Assembly: GCF_036417845.1 (NCBI RefSeq) | Contig: NC_089979.1 | Location: 29,632,958-29,696,957 of the forward strand | Direction of reading: 5' to 3' | DNA from: Apteryx mantelli | Lineage: Eukaryota; Chordata; Aves; Apterygiformes; Apterygidae | DNA length: 64,000 nucleotides | Shown here: piece by piece, positions 1 through 13,769 of the stretch | How positions within the stretch are numbered: the stretch's first letter is position 1 | Layout of the letters: the number at the start of each line of letters is the position of its first letter | Position numbers and translations under genes: made by a program | The notes under the pieces: model-generated | Told to the model about the DNA's origin: nothing | What the model saw: the letters and a program-made list of their open reading frames with translations, nothing else | The model's database searches: none

Positions 1-3000
1 TCCATTTATATGCCAGAGAGTTAACATTTTCATTATATATTATTCCTTAAGGTTTCCAAATATAGATGATTGAGTCCTGTCAGATTCCAGGATAAGAGTA
101 CTAGTTTCAACATGATAACCAGCTAACCAAAGCTGTTCTCTCAAGTTAGATTAAAAATCAGTGGTTAGTGAACTGTTCTCTCATCCCATCATTGGATATA
201 AATTCAGTATAAATTCAGTCTTTTGACTCCAATTAGAGGTTTGAGATTTCTTGGGAACAGATGACATATTTATAGCTCAATATGTCGGTCTCATCCATCT
301 GTTCTCTGTTGGCAGGTCGTAAATTGTTAGGGCCTGCGCTGCCTTGTCTCTTTGTATGTGCCTGACAGAACAGGGTGGGAATGGTTTCCTGCTCTAACTG
401 GTATTTAGGTTCTTCCATTGTGTGAACACTAGGTAACAATAACCCACAGGTGGCTTTTTGACCTTCTCTAAACACATTTATTTCTGCCCTCATTGGAGCT
501 CACCTCATCAGCAAAGACTCACAGTAAAAAGACAACAAGCACATTTGCAGACTGGAACAACATCAGGCATAAAATATTGGACTCTTTGAAAATTGACAGG
601 TTCCAAAACTAGCCCTTTGTAAAAATGAGCGAAAGTACAGAACCTGACTGCTCATGAAATACACTTAGTGACAATGACATTCTTGAGTAAGTGATTTAGG
701 GGAGAAAGAAATTGTTAAACACGTACAGATAATTCCAGTCACAGATTCAGTCACAATAGGAATAGCCCTGAAGCAAAAAAATCTATCTTTTCTATCAAAC
801 CAAAATTCACTTCATAGTGTAAAATACATCACTTTTAACTGTCGTAGTTCATGCAAATCCATTGCTGGAATCAATTTTCTGAAAGAACTCTCCATTTATC
901 AAGTTTCTTTTCAAAGTATAGTTACGTTGAAAATATAGGCTGGCTTTGGAGGTGTGGACAGTCTGAAGTTTAAAAGCAAACCTGAGGGAATAGCAGAGGT
1001 ATAGAATGATTGTGTTGTAAATGCTGTTCTAACTGCAAAGACTGAGAAAACTAAAATAGCCATTCAGGTTTTACGGAAATCAAACAAAAAAATTAAGGAC
1101 TATACTAACAACTCTAGCAAAGTTTATTAAGGAGTCAGGGGATGGCATTGTTGACAAGGCATAAAGCCAAACAATACATGTCCAAAGCTGATAAGGAGAG
1201 AGGGGTTAGAAACTGGAGAAAGTTTAGCAGATATTTTTTCATGATTTTGCTCAGTACAAACAAGAAGTCCAAGGACTGGGCCATGGTTAGCCTAATGCCA
1301 TTATTAAAAAATGTTCTAGGGATTTACTTAGAAATTATATATCAATCCATTTAGCCTCATATGGGACAAAAATTTTGCAAATATTTTAGGAGATCAAATA
1401 GAGATACACTCAGAAGGATAGACAGCCTGAGAACAGCCACACGTTCTCAGGAAGTAGAGATCATTCTTTAGCTGGTTGGAATTCCTGGCGGATATTATTA
1501 CTGCAGAGGTACAGGGTGATTTGCTAGAGTAGCAGACAAAAAAATACAGAATTTGCACTGTGGTTGTTCAGATATTCTGATCATATAAACATCTTAGAAC
1601 ATTAAACTGATATGGATGACCATTCTTTGCTTTAAAGATAAGGAAAACTGATTTATGAAAGTTAAGGTGTTTCTTAAATTCTTTTAGCTTAGGATTTTTA
1701 AGTCATTATCAGACTGAAATGACGCAGGACTTAAACTTTGTATTTAGGATTCCCAGTATCTTGTGCGACTGGACCCAAAACTAAAAATAAAAACTTTTGC
1801 AAATACTCCTATTTCTGCACTATTAAAACCAAGAGAAGCCCAAAAGGAGAAGGAGGCAAAAAGTACTTTAAAACATCTTAGAATTCCTCTGAACCGTATT
1901 CTGTCACCAGCTGAGCAGCTGAGGGATAGTATAGTCCACACTCAAGTAGATGGAGGATCCTTAGTTTGGTTTGCTTAGTTTGTGAACACAAGAGCAATGC
2001 TCTTCTGTAAGCATATTTAAGGTAGGATTACCTCAAGGTTAATGGTTTTTGTTTTTTCTTTTAGAGTAACAAACCACAGCTGGCCTACCGGGACCAGCTG
2101 ATCTTTTTGCTAGTTGCTGGTGATGAAATATATACATATAACTTTTCTCAGGAAAATAGAACATTAGTCTAGATGAGCATACAGAAAGTAGCCAGGTTCA
2201 ATGAACACTAAAGTTTGGGCTCCAAGAAGAACTGTTTGAGGAACAGTAAACTTTGCAAGCTGGAAGATTTTTGAGTTTTTGTTATCACTGAAAAGTTTCC
2301 AGATTGCATGTATAAGAGAAGAGTTAGCAGAATGAGCAACTGTTAAAGGAAAGCTTTTCAATAGACTTTAAGGAAAGAGCTTTAACCATCAAATCAGATT
2401 AAGAGTAAATCATTTTATGAAAGACATGGGATTAAAATACATCAAAGTAATAACCGGATTCTCAAAATAAATGTTTCTGAGTTGTTTTAAAAAGTTCAAG
2501 AATTCTGTATGTAGGGTGACAGATTGTCACTCTAGAAGTGACAAATACACATCTTGGGAAGATTTTAACCTGTAAATCCTAAATCATTTGGGTTATGAAA
2601 TGAAAAAAATATAAAAAGGCAATTTACAAAAAGTAATGGTTTCTTCATTATTTATTCTATGGTCTCATAATGAGACCGTACTCTTGAATGGAAACTGAGG
2701 TTGCCACTCTTAGTTAAAGAAATTGACCAAAAGACCAGAAAATCTCCCTTTCCTTTAAACACAAAAAAACCCTTAGTCTGTATTATAACATGCAAGGGAA
2801 GCAAAGATTTAAGAGGAGGAATATTTTCTCCTTTTCTCTAACTGCTACCAAGATGTTTGCAGCAAATAATCCCAACTCCCTGACTCAGATTTTTTAAGTT
2901 TCTTTGAATGAAGTGTCTCCTACATATCTCATCTTCAGATAGCTGCTAGTAAGTTGGGGAAAACAAGTGACTATGAAAGCTTTTAGGAGGCAAGGAGCAT

Positions 3001-6000
3001 GTTCTGCTCTTTTCTTGTTGTAGACTGAGTTCAGTGTGTGCCAGTCATGGCAAATGGGAACAGCACTATTTCTAAAGATTTGGAGAAGCCTTAGGCTGAA
3101 TACTGCAGCTGCTATGAAAATTTTTCTACTCCTCTGGACTAATCACAGTCATTGTGAAATCTGGGTGAGGTTCACCATTCCTCAAGAAGCCAGAAAAGCT
3201 AAAGATACACTCATATGTTCAAGTGGCTGTTTTGCTAAGTTTTTAGATGAACCGCTGAAGAGAGCTGAAATTGTGACTGCTAATGATTCTCATTTTCAGT
3301 TGAGTCACTGAAATGTTCCCCAGATTTTCGATTTAGAACTAGACCTGTTTTTTGGCCTTGGATATATTGAAACAGCTAAGCTTGTTAGAAGTAGATGTTA
3401 GTCCAGATGAAATTGAAAACACATTTCTGAGGCAAGGAATCTAAAGTAACAAATTATTGACGCATTTCATTACTTCCACTGCAGTCTAAAATATTGGACA
3501 AATAAGTAATATAAATTCACACTCAGTTTTTGGAACAAAGGGAGGCCATGAATTCTTTATGGTCAAACATGATATCTAATCAGTCAAGTAACACTGTTTT
3601 GCTTAAAACTGCAGATGTCATTTTTGGATTAGATTTTATATTAGCTCTTTTTTGATGAGCAAAATTTGGATGATTTATTTTGCCATATGAATTGTCCTGT
3701 GTTACGATCTGACATCTATTGTTGTGGGGTGGAAATCTGCAGAAGACTTGGCTTCGGTTATACTGCTTTAATGGCTTAATTGTTATTTAGAACAGAAAAT
3801 GGCAATGTGGACAGATCAAAGTCTTCTCAAAACTAAAATGAATTCTGTGACTACTCCAGAGATTTGTATCCACATAGGATCATATTATCTACAATTCTTA
3901 CAATAATCATTTTATGCTTGTCTATAAACACAGAGCAGATGCAGGTTCTCCCCTTTTGTTAATGCCCTAATGTATCCAGCATCAGGAATGGCTGGCTTAG
4001 TGTGCAGCCAGTTTACATAACCTTCTGTGTCCAGCAGACTTCATATTGCTTTATTAACCCATTCAAGAGCTGGTCTTATTTTTGATCAAAATTAGTGAGA
4101 AATTCAGTACATTGTCTAAACAATACAAAACACTAAAATTTTGTTTTGTGGAATGGATCTTTTGTTTTTATCGAACAAAGCAGCAGTTTCAGGAGGGCAA
4201 GGTGAGATTTTTCTTTTCCAAATGGTGACAAATCTCATTTCCATGTGGGCTGCAAAAGAGGGGATACAACAAGAAAGATTTGGTGCAGCCAGACATGGAG
4301 GAGGATTCCTGCTACTTTCCATAGTTCCCTGCGTCACCTAATTGAGACCTTCAGGATGCAAAGTAGGAAGTTAAGTGCATCTTTATGGTTTTCACAAATT
4401 TTAATTGCTCTCAAGTCATGCATTATTTTTGTAGGGACAAGAGGAAAGCATGTTCTTCTTTTGGGTGTTAATGAAAAAGATACATAACAAAAAATATTCC
4501 ATTTTTGCATGAAATTCTGCACTAGACACCACAGTATGGAAGACTTCCTCTGCTCTGTTAACTGCTCTACTAGTTTTATGTAATTATAAACCTGGTGGAG
4601 CTGACTCAGTTATTATGTTCAAAAACTACAAAGGCACTAAGTTATGACTACACTTTCAAACATACAGTAATGCCCTTACCATACCTAACATAAGGGTTGG
4701 GGAAGATTAGGAAATGTATTTTTCCCACAGTTTTTTCCAGAAAGTTAACAAATGCTGTCTCTTATTTTTATTTAACTTCTTATTCACTTAATGGAATTGG
4801 GGTGGAAAGGGAGAAGTCAATAAAAAGGCAGAATTCTTCCAACATAACACCAAAATATGTGGACCTTTGGTTGAAAACCCAGGCACCTCGTTCCAAGGTT
4901 TTCAGTGAAACCACAAATATTTCTAAAAAGTAATCCCCTTGCCCTGAATATTTCTGTTTAGTTACATATCCCCTATGAAACTCCATGTTTAGTAGAAATA
5001 GACATTGTTTGGTTGTTGTTGAAAGAATTTTCAGTTCCAATTTTTTAAAGCAGCTCTATTAGTCACATAATTCACTGTTTTTTAGACTTGAAAATTTTAT
5101 GAGAAAAATCTAGAATAAGTGTCAGATACATAAATGATATATATGGTAATATACTTAATGATATCATAGAAGTTTTATATACATTTGTTCAAGCTCTGTA
5201 AGGTGTGAAAATATAAATTGTTCCAAATGAAACAGTTTGAAGAAAATTAATGAATGTAGACTACTAACATTCTAAGTGCCAAACATCAACCAAACTAAAC
5301 AATAATTTAGGTATCATAACACTGAATAAAGGATAGAAAATAATATTATTCAAAATTTGAGTCTATTTGAGTGTAGAGTGACATTAGGACTAAGAAATAT
5401 GTGTGGATGCTGCAGTCATTTCATACTCTTTGCAAAAATTGATTGTGATAGACGCAAATTACTAGAAATGGAAAAGATGGCATACAAGTTTCAATTTCAG
5501 GCTATGAATCCATTTCCATTTTATGTCCTACTTTATTTATATATGCGGAATATTACCAAACCAACAATCAGTTCAGAAAACTTTGATCCCCTTTCTCTAA
5601 GTAATAAGCTGCCCAGAAAAATAAGATGAATAAGAAAATGTAGCCTGATGCAATGAGACAGAATTATGATTATATAAGTTCTATGACTCAGAGATTAAAG
5701 AAAAATAGTTTTTCTTGTTTCATTTTATTTTATTTGAAAAGAAATGGTATTTGAACTTTCAAGACAAAAACTATGTTTATTTGTCTAAGGGATGAAGCAG
5801 CTAAACAATTATTGCAGCTAGAATTATTTTGCACTGCCTCCTGAGAGATACTTTGAATATACTGTCACATATATTTTCTGCACACAGAGCGGAAATTATG
5901 GGAAATTTATTTGCATGTAGGAGACTGTTCCCCAAATACGGTATTACTTATTGTAGGCCACCCACGATAACATCACATCGAAATAACTTTTCACCACCAG

Positions 6001-8728
6001 CAATGATTCAGTTAACCTTTGATTAAACGTAGGAATTTAAACTATGAAAAGGTCTGAAACCTGACACAGTCCTTTGACACCACGGTGTCTGCCATTAAAG
6101 ATAGTCCTGCATTAGGTACTGATTTTCGAAAATAGAATTAAACTGCCTTGGTTTTCAATCCTAACCTTTCCATATTACAAACTGAACCCTGCTGTGTGAG
6201 GAGACTTCCTGAATTACTGCTTCGCCTTTCAAGTCTGTGTGTTTGTAAAGGAGGGGAGTGCAGGGGCTAATGAACAGAAGCCAGGCAACCCGGTCACCAG
6301 CAAACCAAGTGCCCGTCTGCGTGGTAGTGATCAGTGGATGACAAAAGAAACAGGACGTCAAAGTCTGATCATGCCCCATCCTTCCTTCTCTTTTTCTCAC
6401 CTTATATTGCACAAGATATCCAGTCAAGCCATCAGTCAGACAGACAAACATCTTGCTTGTTTTTTCATCTTTTCTCCATCAGGACATCACCAATGCCAAG
6501 TGGCTGTCTACTTTTAGCTTTGTGTCTGTGGAGATGGTGCTCCACATGTTGTTGCAGTTGCTAGTAGGTAGAGCATCCCAGTGAGCGGCAATCTCGGATA
6601 TGTTTTTACTACATTTTAATCACTAACCTGTGTTCCCCTCTTCCTCAACACCCTTTATCCACACTATAAAGAAACTCACAATGGGAATCTCCTGATATTT
6701 CCTGAATCCGCTGTCCTCTTCCTCTGAGGTTTGAATTAAACACTGGCAAGAAATGATGTTTTCCTTTTGCAGTGGTTGTGTCTCACCCGGATATACAAAA
6801 GAAAATGGAGAGATCAAAAGACCACAACTCATCAGCAAGGTTCCACTGCAAAAAAAAAATGTGGGGGGATCCATAGTTCACAGGATATGAGAAAATCTGA
6901 ATTTATACTGTGCTTGAGAAATTAACAATCAGTTTTTCAGGTAGGTTGTGTACTGCAGCTGCGCTGGGATAAATAGGGTCATGGATGGTTGTCTGGGAGC
7001 ATCCCAGGCACTCCTGCAGAGACAGTGATCACGCCCCTAATAACCAGCAACACTGTTGTGGACCGAGGACATCACCCCAGGAGGGGATTGCTCTCGGTAA
7101 TACACCAATACTTCAGTCTGAGCAGAGTAAACTCCAGCCCACAGCAGACTTCTCTTGAAGCTAAATATGAACACTGACCACACAATGTAAGTGACAGCGT
7201 CCTCTCCAGCCCTCCCCAAGCCATCCAGATTCCCTTGTTCCCTGGATCTCCGTGTGCTCACCAGCCTTTCCAAGCCACCTGCAAATGACTCCATGACTTT
7301 GGAGAGACAACATACCTTTTTCCCAGCAGAAGCTCAGCCGTCTGCCTTGTCAGCCTGCCCCCTCATGACAATACACATCACAGGAGGTTCCTATCCCCTA
7401 GCTACTCATAGCTCGGGGGGAACAAACTGAAAAAGGAAAAAAAAGAGGATTTATGTGGTTTTCTTTTAGCTCCATGATATATGGGTGAACAGATGAGGGA
7501 CAGCTTGCTCCCTGACAACTCTTCAAGTGGCACCTGCTTAACTGTCACAAGAGGCTGTAGTGCAGCTGTGGTTTCTTTAGATTAAATCTCATTCTGTGTG
7601 TGTCTCTCTAGCTAAAATTCTGGTTCCTCTTTGCAGATGCCATGTGAAGAAATAGTCAGAAACTTGTCAAACTTATTAGTTGCAACAGGGCTGTTGAAAG
7701 CTTCAGTGTGAATGGAGCTGTTTTAGGATCATGCCCACACTAACATTTTTAAGGCATTTACATCCCCACCTTCTAGGGGGGGAAAAAAAAAAAGAAAAAG
7801 GCAACTCAAGAAAACTTCAGTATAAAGCTGATAAATGTAAACAAGGAAAGATGGCCTGGGTTGAAATGATTCCCTCAGGGATGTGGCCTTTTTGGAAGGA
7901 GGAAGGTGAAATCTTACCCTTGTCAGTGAAGCTCATTTCACAGTACCAAAAAGGGCATTGCATTTTGGCAGGGTCCTGCTGACTATTAGTGTTGTTTATT
8001 GTGCAATCATTGTTTCTGATAACAATGTGCAGAGCACTTACTGGAGATAAATACTTTGGGATGCATAGAGTAACATAATATTTCCTGGTGGAATACCAAG
8101 TTTATCCCTTCTGTGACACTAATCTCATAATTCGCTGGCTGAGCACTAAAGATTTCTCTTACAAATTAGATCTGTTTGATAATTCATTCAGTGTTTTGAC
8201 ATACTTAGTATGTTACCATTCACATTCCCTCCTGGATAATAGTTTAATTTGGTGGTTTGTAGATGCTAGCAGGAGAGTCAGAAAGATGCATGCAAAAACT
8301 GAGATTTTCCATGTGTCCATTCATGATGCAGGAACCCAGCGAACTTCAAAATACTTGTTTTCCTTGCCTTGCTATTTTATGTAGGAGTCTTGTTCAATGT
8401 TGTTTCTGACAAAACAGAATCCGTAAAGAAATGATGCAAATTAGCCCCTCTCAGCTATGTTTTTGTGAAGAAGGGAGATAGATTTTCTTTTTTCTTTTTT
8501 TTTTAATTTACATTATGTTCCAAATTAAAGGCCACAGACAAAGTCAGGATCCATTTTAATAGACACTGTACTGCCCCAAAGCACTAAAAGCTAAAGCCAT
8601 TGAGGCACATAGTGTTAAAACCTGCAGAAGATAATTCAGTCCCTATTGAGGTCAGCTTGACTGTCTGCAATCACCAAGAAGTGTTTCTTACTTAAAAAAA
8701 GGTTTATATTGACTTCAACAATTGACAA

Positions 8729-9460
8729 CAAGTTCAGCAAAGGGACGTGCAAAGTCCTGCATCTAGGGAGGAATAACCCCTTGTACCAGCACATAATGGG
8801 GGGGGGCGACCAAGTGGAGAGCAGCTTTACAGAGAAGGGTCTGGGATCCTTGGCAAAGAAGGCCAACACTATCCTGGGCTGCATTAGGCAGAACATTGCC
8901 AGCAGGTTGAGGGAGGTGATCCTTCCCCTCTACAATGGTCAGGCCACTCCTGGAGTGTGGTATCTGGGTCTGGGCTCCCCAGTACAAGAAAGACATGGAT
9001 TTACTGGAGTAAGTCCAGCAAAGAGGCATGAAGATCATTAAGGAATAGGAGCATCTCTCGTAGGAGGAGAGGCTGAGAAAGCTGGGACTCTTCAGTCTGG
9101 AGAAGAGAAGGCTTAGGAAGGATTTTGTCAATGTGTTTAAATGTCTGAAGGGAGTGTGTCAAGAGGACGGGGCCAGACTCTTCTCATTGGCACCCAGCAA
9201 CAGTATGAGAGGCAATGGGCACAAACCGAAACACACAAAATTCCACCTGAACACAGGAAAACACTGTGAAGGTTGTTGAACTTTGCAAAACAGGTTGCCC
9301 ACAGAGGCTGTGGAGTCTGCATCCTTGGAGATATTCAAAACCCAACTGGACATGGTCCTGAGCAAACTGCTCTAGCTGATCCTGCTTGAGTGGGGGCGGT
9401 TGGACCAGCTGATCTCCTGAGGTGCCTTCCAACTTCAGCTGTTCTCTGATTCTGTGATTT
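8729..9460 (+). mobile_element. CR1 LINE, 5'-truncated and decayed 3' end
   Basis: Reading the plus strand, the segment matches the C-terminal part of the CR1 ORF2 reverse transcriptase and its short 3' UTR. Recognisable pieces in order are [44 protein letters not shown], and out-of-frame pieces equivalent to the rest of the CR1 C-terminus. The segment closes with the typical tail (GGTGCCTTCCAACTTCAG, then TTCTCTGATTCTGTGATT). The frame is broken by several shifts. Between the GLG of the EKGLG piece and the AKKAN piece the copy lacks roughly 14-16 codons that are present in the copy at 52.3-53.5 kb. This is clearly an older insertion than the two young copies in this window. The 5' edge is approximate, because similarity fades upstream of AAGTTCAGCAAAGGG. 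Confidence 0.93.
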
Positions 9461-9721
9461 AACCTCTGTCTGAATCGTACCCCATGTTTCGACATTCTGT
9501 GTATGGCCCTGACATGGGGGCTGTTGTGCATCAGGCATTCATTTTTCTCTTATCCACTAGTTGTGACACGCTCTAAAAGTTCTGGTTACTCCCTCTAAAG
9601 GGAGACAGGTGGAAAACGAACAGTTAAAGAAATCTGCAGCATTAGGTGCAACAGTGGGCTCTCCAAAACAAGGTTGCACTAGGTTTTCTTTTATAAGTCA
9701 ACAAATTGACATGTAGAACCA

Positions 9722-9770
9722 CATCCTCAAAATATTTAGGTGTCTAACTTGTAAGTGGAAATGTCTAAAT
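9722..9770. repeat. Possible remnant of an old sauropsid palindromic repeat
   Basis: The stretch contains ATCCTCAAAATATTTAGGTG followed by TCTAAC. It resembles one arm of a family of interspersed palindromic repeats common in reptile and bird DNA, in which a 'cctcaaa-ggtatttaggcgcctaac' arm faces its complement. Only one arm is clear here. The family assignment is from memory of the motif and is weak. Confidence 0.3.
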
Positions 9771-12339
9771 AGACATAAGCATGTAAAAGCAATGCTGATT
9801 TGTGCCCCTACAGATATGTTAGAGATGCTGAAAAGGGTTTTTGAGTTAGTGTTGGACTTGGTGCCTAAGCTCCTTCATGGAGAGAGTTTCATCCGAGCAG
9901 ATAAAAAAGACAAAGAAAGGAAGGAAGGACATTAGTCTCTGTTTCTACCCTGGGGTGCTGAGCTCCCAGGTCCCAAGCAAAACTGATGAGAACTGAACCA
10001 AAGTCCCAGGGCCAGCTGCCATGAGAAACTGCCTTTTTGTCAAGTCATTGAATCTCCATTCAAAACAATATTTCTCTTGTGGCCTCTCTATAAGCCGACT
10101 TTTCTTTAGAGCTGAAGTGCTCAGCCTGAAATCTTTGCTGCATATGTAACACAGCACCAGATCTTCCCTGCTGTACAAGAGGCACTGTCCAAACCTGCAT
10201 GTGGAGCCCGAGCACACCCAGGGCAGTAATGAGCAAAATGGTGTTAGTCCATCGTGTTTATGACCTTCAGGTAACTGCATTGCTTCTGCTTTTGTCTCAT
10301 CTGTGTTCATTTTTTGTTTGTTCAGAGCTGCTAAGTTCATGGCTTTTGAAACTATAAGTGGACAAAAGGGCACAAACAACTGGGTTTCTCCAGCTTTCTA
10401 AATATTGATTCACCTCTGGTTTCTGTAAGAAAATGACATGGAGTCCTACTAATATCTAAGGTTATCTGTGGCCTTGTGACCTGGGAACTGTAACCTCGGT
10501 GCGACTCTGGTTCGAACACTGGGAAGTGAAAGGTCAGAGAAATGAGATGATAGCTTATGTATGACAACAGGATTAGCAGTTTTGGCTGCTCTGAAGTTAT
10601 TAATTTGAAACAGGGCCCTATCTTACAGCAAATATCACTCAGGTGTACTTAAGACAAAAAAGGAATTATTGAACTCTTGAAAAGGCAGAGTGTTTTTCCT
10701 ATTGCTAACTATGGTTCCAGAGTAAAAAAAAGGCACCAAAAATGAGATGATTAGTTGAGCGTTAAAAATATAAAATTATAAAGATATATTTTCATTTTCC
10801 AATGAATTATGCCTCATAAGTCAAAAACCTTATTGCACTGTGATTCTGGGACAATGCAATAAAACCACTGTGTGAAAGAGTAATTAAAGACTTTCAGGAT
10901 AATGCATTATGCATGAGTTGGATAAATCTAAGCTGGAAGAGCAAACTGAATTATTGCATTTACAACTGCTGAGTGTTTGTCTTTAAGACTATTTTACTTT
11001 ATTTTTTTAAATATAATTTAATTCATTCTCAGCGTATGGCTTTCTTTTCTTTTGCAGCTTCCTGATGTGTAGTCCATCTGGTCTAGTTAAAGTTTAGTAA
11101 ATACAACATGACCTTTTAAAATGGTTTGTGTGATTGCCCCTTCTCCATCACCTGTGTTTTATGGAATAACATTTTACTCTGTAAATATCATTATTTCCAT
11201 TAGGGAAGGTCCATGCTGTTATAAAACCAATGTATTTTTAATCCATTTGAGCTAAACTGAAAGCAATGGGAGTTCAGTACTTTTAAAATTGAAAGCACAT
11301 ATAGACTCAACTTTGACCATTAATGCTGGAAGTCCTAGCCATTTTTATTAGGCCTTTTAGTTTCTTTTTTTTTCTTTTCAGGTCTTTCATTTTATGTTTA
11401 GTTGCTTCGGGCAATGATTTTAGCTTTGGAAAAGCTTCATTTTGAACCATAGGTGGCAGCAGATAGCAGAAACTTTAGAAATATGGGCTCCACTGCCTCT
11501 CAGGATGAACTGTGAAGGCAAGATAGTTTGCTTTATCATAGTATGGATTTTCTATCTCTTTCTCCCCACATACACAGATTATTTAAGGAATCTATATATA
11601 TTCATTTTATACTTTTTGAAAATAGAAGGAAATTTACTTTTTTTCTGTGAGTATTTACTCAGAGAAAGTAAGATGTTAACCTGAACAGGTTAAAGTTGCA
11701 TTATAACTCTCCTTTGATCTCCTGCATCATGTATTAAATTCCAGAAGTATCATTTAATCCCTGTTTGGTTGTACGAAATTGAGGCAGGTTTCCTGATCTG
11801 GTCTTTGGGCTGTCAGGCAGTTCGCAGTGCCTTGAAAGGACATACAGGAGATTTTCATGTAATCTGAATTTGCACAAGTCTCTCAATGGAAGAGAAACAG
11901 TAACTGCTGGATCCTGACTAAATCTCTTTTAATAAACCTATAGCCATAGTCACAGAGGTAATTTTTCTATCTCTTCATTCTGCACAGTTGGGAACTGAGA
12001 AAGTTTCTTGCTTATAAACTTATTTTTGCACAAAGTCCACTATATTTAATATTATTTTTTCCAAAAACCTTGACAACTTAGAATGAATTCAGAAGCTTTT
12101 GTAACACATTTAAGGCAAGTGGATGCATTTGCCTTCTGTGAGTGAAAATACATATGCCACCACCTAAGTGTTCAGGAAACTGGCTGTCTTCTCCTGTGGT
12201 AAATGTAGCATAAGTTTCTTAATCTAACAAATAGAATAACATAGTGGAATATTTTTTGGCTAATGCGGCTGAACTTATTAAAAATAAGTGATATGCATCT
12301 GTATGATCTTTGGCTTGTGACCAAGTAGTCTTAAAGCCA

Positions 12340-12880
12340 GCATCTTAGTTCCACGGTGGTTGCCTTATTTTGCACATGACCTCAAAGCATGCAGAGGCAT
12401 TGCTTCATGAGAAAGCACCATCGCAGTGGCTCCTTGGCCATGCTTGTCCCCACTCTTGGTACAGGAAGCTTTTCTAGGAGGAAAGGGTAGCAGGCAACCA
12501 GAGTGGGTCTGAGGTTCTCTCCATTGCCTGGACCAGGGTGCCTTTAGCCCTGGTGTGGCTCTTGACTAGAAACAGTTGGGTAGCTGCCAGGCGATGGGCA
12601 AGGGTGAGCCAGCCTGCATGGCTGCAGGCTTTTGGGACCCCAGATCTGGACCAAAGCTGTGCCAAAGAGTCAGTTTTTTCCACTGGAGAGAGATTCCCTG
12701 GAAGGGAATAAAGAAACTCTTCAAAAAGGGTGGTAGTGGTGAATAGCAGTGTGATGCTTGCTCCACAGTGGGAGGTTTGTGCACAAAGGGAGAGCAGAAG
12801 GTTGTAGTCAAGAACCACTGCATGAGTCCAGGAGAAGAATTCGCCTGAAGGTTTAACAGAACAAACAGCACTGAGCGAAG
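12340..12880. other. GC-richer block of unknown nature
   Basis: This half-kilobase is visibly richer in G and C than the surrounding AT-rich DNA. On the minus strand it carries two long overlapping open frames in different frames (137 codons at 12,474-12,887 and 101 codons at 12,566-12,871). Neither predicted protein shows a motif I recognise, and having two open frames in the same place is typical of chance in GC-richer DNA with few stop codons. It could be a decayed transposable element or an LTR fragment, a relic exon, or simply compositional variation. I cannot decide from the sequence. Confidence 0.35.
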
Positions 12881-13769
12881 CTTTCAAAGAGAAATTAAAT
12901 AATTATCTGTGCTGGATGAAAGATGAACTCCAAAGCAGAAGCCTTTAAATGAAAAAAAAGTAGAATTCAATGAAAGGTTTGCTTCAAAAGAACAAAAGTA
13001 AAATATATATCCAGGAGTTCTGCTTCATTACCCAAAAGAAAATAAACCAGTGTTTCAACAATGCAGCTGAATGAGATCAGGTCTGAGATTTTTAGTTTCA
13101 TTGAGAGCAAACAATGATTCTAAATATAAGCATGAGAGGGCTGCAAAAGGATGGAGATCCACATCTTTCAGTGGAAGAATAAATATTATCCAAAGCTGAT
13201 TCATCTACTGATGGATTCTTGTGTCATGCTAAAAGCATGAACAAAAGTTCTCAGGGAGCATGTTACCAAAAATTCCTCCAAGATGGGACTGCTTTTTAAG
13301 TTTTGCTTTATATTTTATCAGATGTCAATATATATCCATTACATTGTAAATATTAAATAAAAGCAGAAAATAAAATGTCCATACCGTTTCTTTTAGGCTT
13401 TGGAGAATTAATTGGATTAATTTTCCTCTAAGACAATTAATTCCTCTAAATTTATTTTCCTCTAATAAATATAGAGAAATAATTACATACATCGTAAAGA
13501 AAGATTTTACTCCCAGAGGCAGATAAAGACACCCTATAGCTTTGCAAGATCTGTCCTCTGTATAGACATTATCATTCATGTTTCTCAGACAGGTAAATCT
13601 GCATCTCACACTGCAACCTAAACATATTTGGCAGCAATCTTACCTATTTGAACTCTGAGGGAAGTTAGATTGCATAAAAATATAGGTTTTTGCCATCACA
13701 CATACTACTACGAGTTTTTTAATGTTATTGTACCCTTCAGTATTATAATCCAAACAATAAAGGGTATAT

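Noticed and set aside
8709-9041. 110-codon plus-strand open frame
   Set aside because: It is part of the decayed CR1 copy, mixing the true RT frame with a shifted frame, and is not a host gene.
9945-10379. 144-codon minus-strand open frame, the longest outside CR1
   Set aside because: No signal peptide, domain or family motif is visible, there are no convincing splice or promoter signals, and the composition looks random. It is within the range expected by chance over 64 kb.
10508-10522. TGGTTCGAACACTG, similar to a tRNA B-box
   Set aside because: No matching A-box, no acceptor or anticodon stem can be folded around it, and no terminator T-run follows at the right distance.
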